This document shows, piece after piece, positions 36,031 through 62,404 of a stretch of 64,000 bases of DNA. Numbering within the stretch: position 1 is the first letter of the stretch; each line of letters begins with the position of its first letter. The DNA is taken from NCBI GenBank assembly GCA_949316495.1, contig OX439008.1:41529511-41593510 (forward strand), in the 5' to 3' direction. Origin of the DNA: Amphiduros pacificus. Lineage: Eukaryota; Annelida; Polychaeta; Phyllodocida; Hesionidae. Position numbers and translations under genes: made by a program. The notes under the pieces were generated by a model that saw only the letters and a program-made list of their open reading frames with translations, made no database searches and was not told the origin of the DNA.

Positions 36031-36112
36031 GAAATTTAGCCCATTTTAGCACTCAACTATAGCAATCGCCACAAAATTATTTTCACCGTAATGTATTTTT
36101 ATGAGGTCTCCA

Positions 36113-36730
36113 GACGAAGGTAGACAAAGATGATATAATCGCACAATTGTGAGACAGACACATGTGAGACAGTCGCACAGTTGAAAGGCAGATACAAGTG
36201 AGATAATCACACAGTTGGAAGGCAGATACAAGTGAGATAATCACACAGTTGAAAGGCAAACACAAGTGAGATAATCACACAGTTGGAAGGCAGATACAAG
36301 TGAGATAATCACACAGTTGAAAGGCAGATACAAGATGCAAGTGAGATAGTTACACATTTGAAAAGCAGACACTTGTTACACAGATAGGACACATGTGACA
36401 TAATCACAATCTTAAGGCAGACATGTGTGACATAATCACAATTTTAGGGCAGACATGTGAGATAAGTACAGTTTTAAGACAGACACATGTGAGATAATTA
36501 CAGTTTTAAGACAGACACATGTGAGATAATCACAGTTTTAATACAGACACATGTGAGATAATCACAGTTTTTAGGCAGACACATATGAGATAATCACAGT
36601 TTTTAGGCAGACACACGTGAGATAATTAGTTTTAAGGCAGACACATGTGAGATAATTACAGTTTCAAGGAAAAGCCATTTGAGATTGTCACATCGTAGAA
36701 AGGCAAATACAAATGAGAGAATCACACAGT
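36113..36730. repeat. 34-bp minisatellite, degenerate
   Basis: Units of about 34 bp around GTGAGATAATCACACAGTTG, best kept at 36160-36340 and decaying rightward into CAGACACATGTGAGATAATC variants. Confidence 0.9.
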
Positions 36731-37675
36731 TGATTAAATCCCATAGTTGGCAGACAAGCGCAGCCACGATTTGCAGGTCGTGATTAACTAATTAAGTCAG
36801 AAAAGATAGATAATGCAATATAGTTTAATTGTGTATTATCGTACATCATATTGTGTATCAATGTGATGTCCTGGGATGTTTATGATATAGCAATGTTTTA
36901 TCATTTAACATCAATATTCCTATATAGGTTTGGATATGTAAATAGAGAGGAACTATGGTGATAATGAATAAATTATTCTGTGAACGAAAATAGATATAAC
37001 ATTTTCAACATGGTGAAAAATCCATTATCTATATGTTCAAAATGCCAACCTTGAGGAAAAATAATTGAGACTTCCAAATATGCAGAAATATATTCCTCAG
37101 AGTAGGATTTCTATGTAAAAATGGATAGGCAATCATGAAAAAGCTTTGGCCTTGCTTATTATTGGGCAAAACCTTCATGGACTGGATTTCTTAACTTACC
37201 ATTAACTATAAGTCAACATCTTTACCATGACATTGGCTTAGTAATACGTATTATACACTCAGGATGCGTACTTTCCTTCAGAGAAATCAAGCACATTTTC
37301 ATTTGGCCATCTTGATTTATGTTATGAGTGAACTCATTGAGTACATATCAACATATTAGCTCCCTATGAAAGTAACATCCTACCGGACTACTTTCCATAT
37401 AACCTTTCCGAGTTCAAGTTAAATATATAACATGTGTCTGGACATTATATGACACACCTCATGTTCAATGAAATTATTACATGCTAACCTTATATACCTA
37501 CTTACAGAGAATCAACTAGAAAATGGTGTCATAGTGAGACATGAGTTATAGATATCTACATCCCAAAATAAGAATTTTAAAAACGAATACCTATTTCATC
37601 ATTACCTAAGAGAGATATTTATGAATAGCAGCTGATCCTGTGTATATTTTCATGTACTCATCTACATTGTGCTAG
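36731..37675. other. Intergenic, nothing recognised
   Basis: AT-rich sequence without supported genes. Confidence 0.5.
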
Positions 37676-38282
37676 GAAATCAAGATAAAGCACTCATTAC
37701 TCGATAAGATAACATTTACCGATGAATAATAAACAGGACTCATCTGCTGTGTTTTTTCATCTGTCACCAACAGCAATCCAGTGGACGTTATTAACTATTG
37801 TACCAAAGCAGCATGGGGAATCAGAGCATACAGGTGAAGATAGGTTACTACAATTATATCAGGATTTCCAACTACATTAGTTATAGAGGTCTACAGGTAC
37901 TGCAGTTTTTATGTCAGCTACTGGAAGGCTAAAAGGAGGACCACTATCTACCCTAAGTTACATGTCACAAAGCAAGTAGGCATTGCTTGACAGCTGATAT
38001 GTTTCTGATAAGGTAGTTTCCCCTTTGTACATCTTCTGGATCTGTGCTTTTATGGCCATGTCAGGATTGAGATTGATATCCAGTGACACTGGATAAGTAA
38101 GATCGAGTTTTACTTAATTAATGTTGTTTCATACAGTGAGGGCACACCTCTCTTGTGAGCAAAATTTAGAATCCCTCTCTGGCCATTATCTATTGTCATT
38201 TCAATTGTGATCAGGAATGTTTCTGACTGTTTCTATATACTTCTCAAGCTCAAGTATAAATGTGTCTACTCTTTGCCCATTC

Positions 38283-38475
38283 ATCTGATTCAGACCACGG
38301 ACCATGGCGTACTTGGTAAGAATGCAAGCTCATTAGCGACAGTTCCTCTGCCGTGATCCAAAGATTGTGGGTTTGATCCCCGGCCATATCGAGATTGAAT
38401 TCATGATACAATTTATCATATGAGCTTAGGCCCATGCATATGTAAATCTGTGGCTGGGTGGGTTGTTATGTCAAA
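38283..38475 (+). mobile_element. tRNA-derived SINE, degenerate copy
   Basis: Resembles the better copy at 46143: GGGTTTGATCCCCGGCC (box B-like), GAGATTGAATTCATGATACA and AAATCTGTGGCTGGGTGGGT. The box A region is decayed. Confidence 0.65.
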
Positions 38476-38489
38476 GTATTTTTAAAATG

Positions 38490-38817
38490 ATATGGTCCAT
38501 GCTTCAAAATAATGCCAGGAAGATGAGACAAACCCCAGAATTGATCTCATGTTTAATGGATTTCTGAGAATATCTGTGTATACTAATTTTAACACACTGT
38601 TTCCTATCCATATTATGGCATTGTATAATCCAGAGCAAGAGCATTTACATCTTGCATCTGGGTTAAGTCTGGAGAGTAATATTTGATGATGAATAGCATC
38701 AATCACTGCCAAGAGATCAAGTGGCAGATGTATTGACTTTCTGTTGTTCTGCCCATTCCTTAGCAGTGGGGCTATCAGACCAAATTTCGTGTTTACTGGT
38801 AAAGAGACATTTACCAA
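38490..38817 (-). pseudogene. Old LINE reverse transcriptase fragment
   Basis: On the minus strand LLRNGQNNRKSIHLPLDLL and AVIDAIHHQILLSRL correspond to the RT stretch that in live CR1/L2 elements reads LLDLSAAFDTIDHQILL. Part of it recurs at 44130-44420, so it predates the local duplication. Catalytic residues are altered. Confidence 0.65.
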
Positions 38818-39190
38818 TGATTTATATACAATTGTTATAAAGAAGGGCAGTAGTTTTTCTAGGAATCACAAAGATTCCTAAACAGTTTCAGAAAACCATC
38901 AATGGATTGTGTAAGACTTCCATGTGTATTGTCCAACACACCATCTGGTGTTGAAACAATGGCTGGTGTAACTGGTGCATTATCCATTCCATTTTGCCAA
39001 GGACAAAAATGGATTGTGGTTTGTGTAATAGGATATCATAATAGCTGAAATAAGTGAAAAGTGATTGAGAAGTCTTCAATGAAATATTAAATCTATTCTT
39101 TTTAGCTATCTCATCTGAATCAACCAAAAAACACCAACTACAGTTATTTTGCTGAAATGAAAGTGCTATGTACTAGCTGTGCTATAATGA

Positions 39191-39204
39191 CCACCAGGTG
39201 GCCA
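39191..39204 (+). promoter_or_regulatory. CTCF-like motif
   Basis: CCACCAGGTGGCCA matches the CTCF core. Evidence is motif only. Confidence 0.35.
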
Positions 39205-39261
39205 CATGAACACAAGCATGTGACTTCTATTGTGATCTGTCAGGGTGTTAGGTCTGTACCA

Positions 39262-39310
39262 ATGGATTTGTTTATTTGGGGTTTTACATCGCTTTCAACA
39301 TTCGGTGAGT
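39262..39310 (-). mobile_element. SINE 3' tail fragment
   Basis: On the minus strand GATGTAAAACCCCAAATAAA matches the 3' end of the SINE at 46143-46405 (GATATAAAACCCCAAACAAA). Only the tail is clear. Confidence 0.4.
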
Positions 39311-39874
39311 ACATAATCAAGTGAGTACATAATCAAGACTCCTGCAATGTGTGTGTACCAAGCGCAATTCAGTGTGGCAGAGGAGATGTGATGATCTCTC
39401 TCGAGCTAACATGAGATGAACAAGATACCTGATGGACCAAATTTGATCTAAACACAGTGACCATACATTGATGACAAAGACCACTTACATGACCCTCTTA
39501 AAGGGTCACAGAATGAACTTGAGATGACTTTGACCTCAGTAGAGGTCAGATCCTCAAGTAGGGCTTGTTTGTAATGGCACAGGTGCAAGAGAGACTAAAA
39601 AGCCCAAGAAACTGAGATTACCAAAATGTTGCCTTTTGGTCAACCACGCTTTGGCCAGGAGATATGTTCTTGATGCTGAAACGGGCCTAAATACGAGTTG
39701 CTTGGAAAAAGTGTATGCGAATGGCATAGTCTTTGTCTCTCTTGGACTTCTCTTCTGTAATGACCTCAATATCACTTTACTATGCAATTGCGTACATGTT
39801 ATTCAAACCAATCTGACACTGCACCAAGCCACAAATCATATATATTAAGCATTCATACATTGATTAAATTTGTC
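39310..39874. other. Unique spacer between duplication copies
   Basis: No gene supported; short frames only. Confidence 0.45.
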
Positions 39875-40029
39875 AAGAAATCAAGATAAAGCACTAATTG
39901 CTCGATAAAATCACATTTCCTGATGAATAATAAACAGGATTCAACAACTATGTTTGATGCTTTTTCATCAGTCACTAATAGCAATCCTCTATATGCAGAC
40001 AACGTTATTGACGATTATACCAAAGCAAC

Positions 40030-52006
<11,977 letters not shown>

Positions 52007-52908
52007 AATCAAAAAGTAGAAAAAAAGATATCTAGTCATGGAGAACCAACATCTGGTGGAATATAATGATAACAAACGTTCAACCACCAAAAATATATGA
52101 ATCAGATAATACAGAGATAGAAATCTAAGGGTTATATCGCTATAGGAAAACGCGTCATAATAAAGGAAAGACCAAAGAGTGAAATGCCAAGCGATGACTA
52201 TATTTCAATGGTTTTTATGATTAAAGTATAAACTCAAAAGATGAAAGCTTTCGTGAAATCACAGAGGTCACAGGCAATTTTACAGAGATTTGGGGTGTGC
52301 TTTAATGATATTGGCCACGAAACTGTGATACACTGAAATCAACCCAAATAAACCTATCATGGTTATTGTGTTTTGCTTTAAGTGCCAAGTTCTTGTCTGA
52401 GCAGTGCACATTTATTGCATATTCTCATTTTGTTGCAAAGTAAGCTGTGCTTTAGTTTAGGGGTTTACTGCAGTATCCAGTTTCAGGCAATGACATGTTT
52501 TATCAAGCATTGTGTGTCATTGATAAACGGCTCTGGATGATTGTGGATAATTTGGAGCCTGTGCAGAGTGTAATGTCATTCTTTTTACTTATTTTTCATA
52601 CTTTTTAGTGCTTCTTTTTTTCAACAACAACATTTCATGTGAGGTATTGAGATTTTGAAGCATATCGCGACCATTATTTAATGCTTCAACAACTTGGCTT
52701 TCACAAATGAACAAAATATGTTCGAATGCCCCATTCATTTTTTAATCTGTCATACAGATTCCATACCAAAAACATCCCTTTCAAAATGTGGTGTTTTGTC
52801 TAAAGGGAATAAACATCATGGGGTATGGTAGACCGTTTATACGGAGTGGAGTTTGCAGCATTACACTTATAACCGTTTCAGATATATATATACACTTTGA
52901 TATATATA
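52007..52908 (+). other. 3' UTR and flank of lectin-domain gene
   Basis: Follows the stop at 52006. AATAAA at 52347-52352 gives a plausible 3' UTR of about 350-370 nt; an earlier AATAAA-like string lies near 52156. Beyond that nothing is recognised. Confidence 0.45.
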
Positions 52909-53084
<176 letters not shown>

Positions 53085-54582
53085 AAGGTCATTTTTTATA
53101 TAATCTTTAGTACACATTAGCTTCAAACCACCTCTTCAGGAAAATTAGGTTTGCGTCTACTAAACAAGCGAAGTGGTCATTAGAATTTTACTTTTTGACC
53201 AGTGAGAGATCTAAATTTGATTGTTATCTGCCTTTTTGAAAATAATTACTTCTGTGAAAAAATAGAAATATTTAAAAAAAAATACTTTGTAACATTTATC
53301 ATTTAATGTTGTAAATTCGTACTAATAGGTCACTAATTAAATGAATTCGACCACTTCATATGCAAAAATCGTCATCAAAATACCACATTTATTCATAGCA
53401 TTTTTTCAAATTAAAGGATATTACCGCATGTAAACTATTACAAAAAATGTCGACTTTATATACATACTTTATGCTCAAACAACATTTCAAAATGCTTATT
53501 GATAAGTTCGAAGAAATCATTTATTCTCAAGATAACATTAAGCATTTACTAGGAATGTAAGTGTAAATAAACTTCATGTACAAATTGTGTGTCACTATAA
53601 TATATCACAAAAAAGCTTTTTATTATAATATTCATTGTATAAACAGGAGAGTTCCAATAGATTAAATGTATATAAATCATGTAGCTAAACATTACTTTAT
53701 GATATATATTCATAATGTGATTGACATTTGTAATATGATTAATAATGTTTATTAGTTCTGAATATATTTGGATTTAATTTGACAGAATTATGAGGCATAT
53801 CAATTGCCTAACTTTTTTTCAGGGTATTTATGGGTTATTTTGTTGAGAGCCAAAAAGCATCAAAATGGGGACCTTTTCAGAGGTTGTATATTTAAAGTAT
53901 AAAATAGATTTGTTTATGAATTTAATCAATCTTTAACACCATTTTGAAAATGCTATATTTAAATAAAAAAAATCTGAAAACAAATATATATTTTGCAAAA
54001 TACTATTTTAGTCTTGATGTCCCTTGAAAATGGTTTAGTGAGAAATTTTAAAAAAGCTAATCATTTCTGCAGATAACTCAACAGAGAAAAGCTTCTTTGG
54101 TATGGTCATGGTCAAGAGTAATTCATTTTGATCAAAGTGTAACAGATTCATGTGTTGCAAAATTTAAAAATAAAAGGAGTTTTATTTGACAATTTTGTAT
54201 ATGATAGCAATAATTAAAAAACAGATTTCTGAAAAGTCTCAATTGGTTACTTTTCTTCTTTTCTGTTTTCTTTTTTTGGAGAAAGAAAAGAAAGAAAATC
54301 AGAATATCTTATCAAAGATGTTTGGAAATCCTTTTTTGCAGCCCAAAACCTTTTTTGTAAAATATTTTAGAAGTGACGCACAACTATGACACTTTTTTTT
54401 AGTTAAAAAGATAGTAAGACATAAAGATATGAAGTACATGTAATAAGTATAAGGTAGTTCCATAGGGAAATCTGCAATCAGAGGACAATCCCCACCACTG
54501 CTCATAAAACACCTTGGCAAAGAACTCCAACACCAATCCTCAATTGGACTAGCTCTAAGTGTCTCAGCTTTGCCTTCAGGCA
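53085..54582. other. Intergenic, nothing recognised
   Basis: Very AT-rich; no supported gene. Confidence 0.5.
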
Positions 54583-57453
54583 AAAAACATCGCCCTTTTC
54601 CTCTGACAAAGTGATATGACCATAAAACATCGCCCTTTTCCTCTGACAAAGTGATATGACCATAAAACATCGCCCTTTTCCTCTGACAAAGTGATATGAC
54701 CATAAAACATCGCCCTTTTCCTCTGACAAAGTGATATGACCATAAGACATCGCCCTTTTCCTCTGACAAAGTGATATGACCATAAAACATCGCCCTTTTC
54801 CTCTGACAAAGTGATATGACAATAAAACATCACCCTTTTCCTCTGACAAAGTGATATGACCATAAAACATCGCCCTTTTCCTCTGACAGAGTGATATGAC
54901 CATAAAACATCGCCCTTTTCCTCTGACAAAGTGATATGACCATAAAACATCGCCCTTTTCCTCTGACAAAGTGATAAGACCATAAAACATCGCCCTTTTT
55001 CTCTGACAAAGTGATATGACCATAAAACATCGCCCTTTTCCTCTGACAAAGTGATATGACCATAAAACATCGCCCTTTTCCTCTGACAAAGTGATATGAC
55101 CATAAAACATCGCCCTTTTCCTCTGACAAAGTGATATGACCATAAAACATCGCCCTTTTCCTCTGACAAAGTGATATGACCATAAGACATCGCCCTTTTC
55201 CTCTGACAAAGTGATATGACAATAAAACATCGCCCTTTTCTTCTGACAAAGTGATATGACAATAAAACATCACCCTTTTCCTCTGACAAAGTGATATGAC
55301 CATAAAACATCGCCCTTTTCCTCTGACAAAGTGATATGACCATAAAACATCGCCCTTTTCCTCTGACAAAGTGATATGACCATAAAACATCGCCCTTTTC
55401 CTCTGACAAAGTGATATGACCATAAGACATCGCCCTTTTCCTCTGACAAAGTGATATGACCATAAAACATCGCCCTTTTCCTCTGACAAAGTGATATGAC
55501 AATAAAACATCGCCCTTTTCCTCTGACAAAGTGATATGACAATAAAACATCACCCTTTTCCTCTGACAAAGTGATATGACCATAAAACATCGCCCTTTTC
55601 CTCTGACAGAGTGATATGACCATAAAACATCGCCCTTTTCCTCTGACAAAGTGATATGACCATAAAACATCGCCCTTTTCCTCTGACAAAGTGATAAGAC
55701 CATAAAACATCGCCCTTTTTCTCTGACAAAGTGATATGACCATAAAACATCGCCCTTTTCCTCTGACAAAGTGATATGACCATAAAACATCGCCCTTTTC
55801 CTCTGACAAAGTGATATGACCATAAAACATCGCCCTTTTCCTCTGACAAAGTGATATGACCATAAAACATCGCCCTTTTCCTCTGACAAAGTGATATGAC
55901 CATAAGACATCGCCCTTTTCCTCTGACAAAGTGATATGACAATAAAACATCGCCCTTTTCTTCTGACAAAGTGATATGACAATAAAACATCACCCTTTTC
56001 CTCTGACAAAGTGATATGACCATAAAACATCGCCCTTTTCCTCTGACAGAGTGATATGACCATAAAACATCGCCCTTTTCCTCTGACAAAGTGATATGAC
56101 CATAAAACATCGCCCTTTTCCTCTGACAAAGTGATATGACCATAAAACATCGCCCTTTTCCTCTGACAAAGTGATATGACCATAAGACATCGCCCTTTTC
56201 CTCTGACAAAGTGATATGACAATAAAACATCGCCCTTTTCTTCTGACAAAGTGATATGACAATAAAACATCACCCTTTTCCTCTGACAAAGTGATATGAC
56301 CATAAAACATCGCCCTTTTCCTCTGACAGAGTGATATGACCATAAAACATCGCCCTTTTCCTCTGACAAAGTGATATGACCATAAAACATCGCCCTTTTC
56401 CTCTGACAAAGTGATATGACCATAAAACATCACCCTTTTCTTCTTACAAAGTGATATGACCATAAAACATCGCCCTTTTCCTCTGACAAAGTGATATGAC
56501 CATAAACCATCACCCTTTTCCTCTGACAAAATGATATGACTATAAAACATCACCCTTTGACACTGAAAAAGTGATATGACCATAAAACATCACCCTTTGA
56601 CACTGAAAAAGTGATATGACCATAAAACATCACCCTTTTCCTCTGACAAAGTGATATGACCATAAAACATCACCCTTTTCCTCTGACAAAGTGATATGAC
56701 CATAAAACATCACCCTTTTCCCCTGACAAAGTGATATGACCATAAAACATCACCCTTTTCCTCTGACAAAGTGATATGACTATAAAACATCACCCTTTTC
56801 TTCTGACAGATATGACCATAAAGCATCATTTTTTTCCTCTGACAAAGCGATATGACTATAAAACATCACCCTTTTCCTCTGACAAAGTGATATGACCATA
56901 AAACATCACCCTTTTCCTCTGACAAAGTGATATGACCATAAAACATCACCCTTTTCCTCTGACAGATATGACCATGAAACATCATTCTTTTCTCTGATAA
57001 AGTGATATGACTATAAAACATCACCCTTTGACACTGAAAAAGTGATATGACCATAAAACATCACCTTTTTCCTGTGGCAAAATGATATGACCATAAAACA
57101 TCACCCTTTTCCTCTGACAAAGTGATATGACTATAAAACATCACCCTTTGACACTGAAAAAGTGATATGACCATAAAACATCACCTTTTTCCTGTGGCAA
57201 AGTGATATGACCATAAAACATCACCCTTTTCCTCTGACAAAGTGATATGACCATAAAACATCACTCTTTTCTTCTGACAGATATGCCCATAAAACATAAT
57301 CTTTTTCTTCGGACAGATATGACCATAAAACATCACCTTTTTCCTGTGGCAAAGTGACATGACTATAAAACATCACCCTTTTCCTCTGACAAAGTTATAT
57401 GACCGTAGAAAATCACCCTTTTCCTCTCACAAAGTGATATGGCCATAAAACAT
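54583..57453. repeat. 40-bp minisatellite with 720-bp higher-order period
   Basis: About 70 units of CATAAAACATCGCCCTTTTC+CTCTGACAAAGTGATATGAC. The left two-thirds are almost uniform, and the right third (from about 56500) drifts (CACCCTTTGACACTGAAAAA variants). Rare variants recur exactly 720 bp apart: GTGATAAGAC at 54971 and 55691, CATAAGACAT at 55181 and 55901, CTTCTGACAAAG near 55240 and 55960. Each unit has no minus-strand stop in any frame, so long minus-strand frames with repeated SLCQRKRAMFYGHITLSEEK arise by arithmetic. No splice or start context supports a gene. Confidence 0.96.
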
Positions 57454-60400
57454 CGCCTTAAACATCATGTGTGAGCATCTAGTATGAGTTTTCAGAAAAT
57501 AAAATCTTGCAATAAATATTTGTTTGAAAAGTCTCGAAGAATGGAAATGTTACATCCGATATGCTCGTATTGAAACTTCATTGACGGTTGAATTTTGGTT
57601 TAAGATATTTCTTAATATGAATTGTTACATACATGTAGATCCAGGCCCATTTAAGACAATCATATGATTTTCAAAAGTATTTAGAGCCATATTTGGAATA
57701 AATCTAAAATGAGAGTGTCAAATGCTGTATCTTGATTATTTTTCCTGCATTTCCTGAAGGTGCCCCAATCAGTTATGAATCTGCGAGACTCTGAAAATCT
57801 CCATTAACCCCTTAGCACTGGGTCTGTGCTTTGTTGATTGGAGGTAGGCTGAAAATAACATGTCTGATCTTCCACACATTCATTCCATTAAGGGTATACA
57901 AGCTCTGCAACTAGCACAGGAAATAACAAATGAAGTAAACACATATTAACATTGTTAAAACAATGCAACGTCTCACAATTTTTATTTTCAAAATAAAAAA
58001 ACTTAAAAGATACAAAAATGTATCTATATAAGTATGTTAACACATCAGTTATCACTTTTACACACAAGTGTAGTGTAAGTATTATACATGTGTATATATG
58101 CCATTGCTGCTTTTTATTATAAAACATGTTAACTTTTCTCAAACATTAAATCTGTTTATACAAATATTTTTGACATAGTTATTTTCTCATATTTCTGCTT
58201 TCTTGCCCTTGTTAATTAGACAAAGAGTAGGAATACATTTTATTTTTATCCATTTTTTAAAAATGGAATGATTCACAAATTCAATCTATGCAGGTCAGAA
58301 TTACATATATTTGAATAAAATGCATTGAAATTTGGGATGTGTCTTACTTCAGTTAAACACACTGGATAGACCAGCAAATGTGATACCAATAAAATCAATC
58401 AAAGATAATTCATATCTAAATGTCAATTTGGAAAAAGTTTAAAAAATCTTAGTGAATCACTTTATGTACATTTCATAATCAGCCTTTCATGGATTTATCA
58501 AATCTGTGCAAAAAGTTTTGGTTTAAATTTGAAAAATGCTCTCTTCTTTGTTCACTTCGGCAAGATTTCATCAATGATTGACTGATAGATTTATTAGGAA
58601 ACATTATTCAAACTGGAATTTCCAACAAGTCTGGCCCATTAATATTTTATTTGAGATTGTCTGGATATAAGAATGGTGAAAATTAAATGGAAATTAGTAA
58701 ATATTAAAATGTCTCTTTGATCCCATAATGGGTAGCGTCGTATCTACAATATGATTTAAGCTTTATGACTTTGACCACTATCAAAGATGGCAAAAAAAAT
58801 ATGGCTGAATAATATTTTATATTGTCAGGTGCACACGACCCCATAATATAAAATACTGATTGACACTAAAACTTTACAGTGGGATATTATTTCTTTAAAC
58901 AATATCAGAGATATTAAGCATTGCATGGACAATCTGTTTCCATATCAGAATCATATTCTCTCAATGTTACTTCCATATTTCTTTAATTAACAACCTTTGT
59001 GTGTCTCATCCAATACATTTAAGTAGCTATGTAAAATGTTATGCTGATCTGTTTTTGCATTTCTGCACATATTCTACATATATTTGCATATATTCTGTTT
59101 ATTTCTGCATATATTCTCGCTGATTCGGATACAGACTTTGATGCAATGTTACACTAACCCTTGATAATTGACATAACACTGAACTTAATAACAATTAATT
59201 AGCTGTGACACTGCCATCATTGAGTGAAAAAGGCTATGATTGAAAATCTCATTATCAAAGATTTCAGATGGAGGTTAATTTTCTGGCACATTCCAGCTGT
59301 GCATTGATTGGTCACAAAGTTTGACCATAGTCATCAGCCTTATAACTGAAAACATGTTGCAAAATACCTGGATATACAACAATTTACATTGCTGCAAAAC
59401 ATATGGGAAAATAAATTACTCTGAATTCATATCAACATGTTTATCACTCACATTTTAGTTTATTCTTTCTGTTTATTTCATGAACAGAATTCTGACATCT
59501 TTAAAACCAAATATCTCCCCAGCAAGCTAGTATATAATGTACACAAGTTTTCCATTTATAATATATGCAATGATATATTGTAGTGTGATACCTCTGAAAT
59601 TATTGATATATTAACAAATCTCATTAAATTTGTGACAAATTTCACAGGGATGTGGGAAACATCCCTCTCCCAAAATATTTTTTGGGGGAGGGAGAATCAG
59701 ATACAAACTGCGATTTTATCTAAATAAAACAATTAAGTAGACAAAATGCTATACATTGAGTGTTATTTCTGCCACAGAAGGTAAGTAGTTCTTAGATATT
59801 ATTAAAATCTAATTGATATGAATAAGAGAATTTGCTAATTAAGTTTACCTGACAAAGGATAATATTATCCTTATGTACACGCATATATTACACACACATA
59901 TACATGTAAAGTATACTTTCACAAGACAAATCAGTACATCTTTTTAGACTATTTTATATTATATATTTGGCCTGGGGAGAAATATCTGGGTGTTGTACCA
60001 GTGTTAAGGAAATTTACACCAATTTTCTGCAAGTTTTTTTTTCATCATGAGACCAAAACTAAGACATAAATGGGTCTAGTCTAAGTCTTTTTAAATAGTG
60101 TAAATCCTATATACAAACTATAATACAAGATATATTTTTTTTCATTGAGCAATTGTAAAAACAAAATAACGCAGTTGAAAAATGTGTTTACCGGGGAAAA
60201 ATATGGCATTCATCTAGGTTTACAGGATTCAGAAATAATACTGTTTACAAGAGTTATGGAAACTACTTACCGATATTTTCTGGCCAAAATTTTGTTTAAA
60301 AGATCCACATTGTTTTGAAGTGATATCTCTTTAAGTTCCCTTTACAACCTATTGTCAGTGGCTCATATATATCAAAAGAGTGTATTAATTTCTGACATTG

Positions 60401-62404
60401 TGAAATCAGAAATAAACCAACCAGTTGCAAAATTCACATCTTAAAGTCAGAGATTTCATTACAATACAACAAAAGTGTATTTTTGTTCATCCCTCTATAG
60501 GGTATTATGATTTTCGTTAGCAATACACATTAGGTTATTTTCAATTATTAGTGCCCAAATGTGAAATAAATACCCAATAATATATATATATGCTATTATC
60601 ACACAAAACATCACAGACAGGGGGAACCACACTACACTGCGTGATCTGGCTTAGAGTAAAATAATCTGCACCATTTTGAATCTAATTCCACTTCAAATTT
60701 AATTCTTGATAATTTTTTTTACTTCAGGATTGGAAATGCTTTGTTATTATTACTATCCAGTAAAGTGGTGTTTTCCTATCTAAATATCTGATTTCAACTG
60801 ATTTAAATTGTAGCAACCAGTTCTAACCATATCATTAATTGTAGATGGCTCATGAATGTATAAAATAAAGTTCCTTTTCATTTACCATTAAGCATGAAAA
60901 TTGCATTATAAAACCAACATAACATAATATGCTTCGAACTCAAAACTGATTTTATCATTGCATAACCAAATATCTGGCAATCAAGAACTCAAAATGTGAA
61001 TTGGACATTCCATATAAATTATCCGGGAATACCGCGATGAAAATCAACAACCCCATCTTCTGTCTCCAGCGTGAAGGTAAACACCCCTGAGCATACATAA
61101 GAAAGAAATGATTCCAGAAATTGAGAACTCATCAAAGAAATTCACTTCCTTGTCACACTTTGAAAAGATATAAAAGATAAAGATTTTAGACTTCAATCTT
61201 CTATTATAAAAAGAATCAATCAACCAAAATCAAAGAAAGATTGTGTTTTTGACAAAAGAAAGATTGTGTTTTTGATAAAAACTCTTACTCTACTGTCAGA
61301 TATCTTGTCAATGGTTGATTCAAGGTATGCAAGATTCACACTGACCAAACACGCTTATGATTGGAGATTAAGAGGGATCAAGTTAAGAAAGAGCCAGATT
61401 AAGGGAGGATTATATGGTACCGGATTATATCCTAGTGAGACTCCTCAAACTGGGATTAAGGTCATCATGGAATTCCCTGGTAATCCTCCATATCTACAGA
61501 ATGAAACAGATGATCAACCAGTCTGTGACATTCAAAATTAGCATAGATAATCCACGTATCTGTCAACTATGACTGTTTATCAATTTGCCCTACGCGGTTT
61601 AAGCTTTTTATATTTTTAGGAACATGTATTTTTGTCTATGGGTATACAAATATAGCAGAAAGATATGAGCATGAGTTTTCCAATAGCAACTAACTAAAAT
61701 ATGAATAATTATAAAATCTCTATAAATAAGCCTTGCACGCGTGCCTTCTCAGATTGTTTCCCGTGTATTCTTTTAAACTATATGCAATCTAAACATATAT
61801 CTATTCTAAAATATCTATGAGTACCAGTATGTGACATTCATCACATACATGTTATAATTCTATGAAACAAAATGAAATTGTGATTTGAATGGGGCATGCA
61901 ATCTCTTAGTAAAATAAAGCAAGCAGGGATCCAGTATAAAAGTGGTATACAAAAGAAGTTAGATATTTTATCTTTTCTCGATAGTTAGATGTTTTAGTTT
62001 ATCATTGAAGGGTCATAATATGAATAAAATCAAATAGCAGATATCTAAGTGGGATTAAATAATACAAGTCATGAATCCCATATTATAGTTACCAATTGTT
62101 TTTTAACTCACTAGCGTTCCACTCTCCAACGAAGGAAATGGAAAAACTCATATCATCACCATTCTAATACTGAGTATAGATTACACTTTACAATAATTAT
62201 TAGTTTAAGTCATGGATATGAAATAGCAAATGATGAGAACCTGATGATAAGAAATGGCAACTTAACATGTGTGAAACTATGCTGGATATAAAAACAACCG
62301 AGTACAAAAAGGACATCAATTTAGTTGCTATGACAGGTACCAGACTTGATTGGCTGCTTCTGCAACTGTGAAAAGTTCTGGTTTCCATGGCAACATCCTG
62401 CATG
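57454..62404. other. Intergenic, no gene supported; includes FBXO8 3' flank
   Basis: About 5 kb of AT-rich sequence. A short direct repeat of AAAGAAAGATTGTGTTTTTGA lies near 61240. A 91-codon plus-strand frame at 61266-61541 has no recognisable domain or splice context. The right part should hold the FBXO8 3' UTR on the minus strand. Confidence 0.5.

Larger units (their letters stand above)
37676..39105. repeat. Local segmental duplication, copy 1
   Basis: Similar to 39875-44690 once the LINE in the latter is set aside. Shared landmarks are AATCAAGATAAAGCACT, ATGGGGAATCARAGCATACAG, TCAGCTACTGGAAG, AATGGATTTC with ATATCTGTGT, CACTGCCAAGAGATCAAGTG and GAGAAGTCTTCAATGAA. Here the exon-like ATGGGG segment (37813) runs straight into GTGAAG, lacking 73 bp present in copy 2. 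Confidence 0.8.

Noticed and set aside
54299-57054. Several long minus-strand open frames with repeated SLCQRKRAMFYGHITLSEEK
   Set aside because: Explained by a 40-bp repeat with no stop in any minus frame. The same peptide recurs in every frame, and there is no start or splice context.
61266-61541. 91-codon plus-strand frame
   Set aside because: No domain, signal or splice context; composition is close to background.
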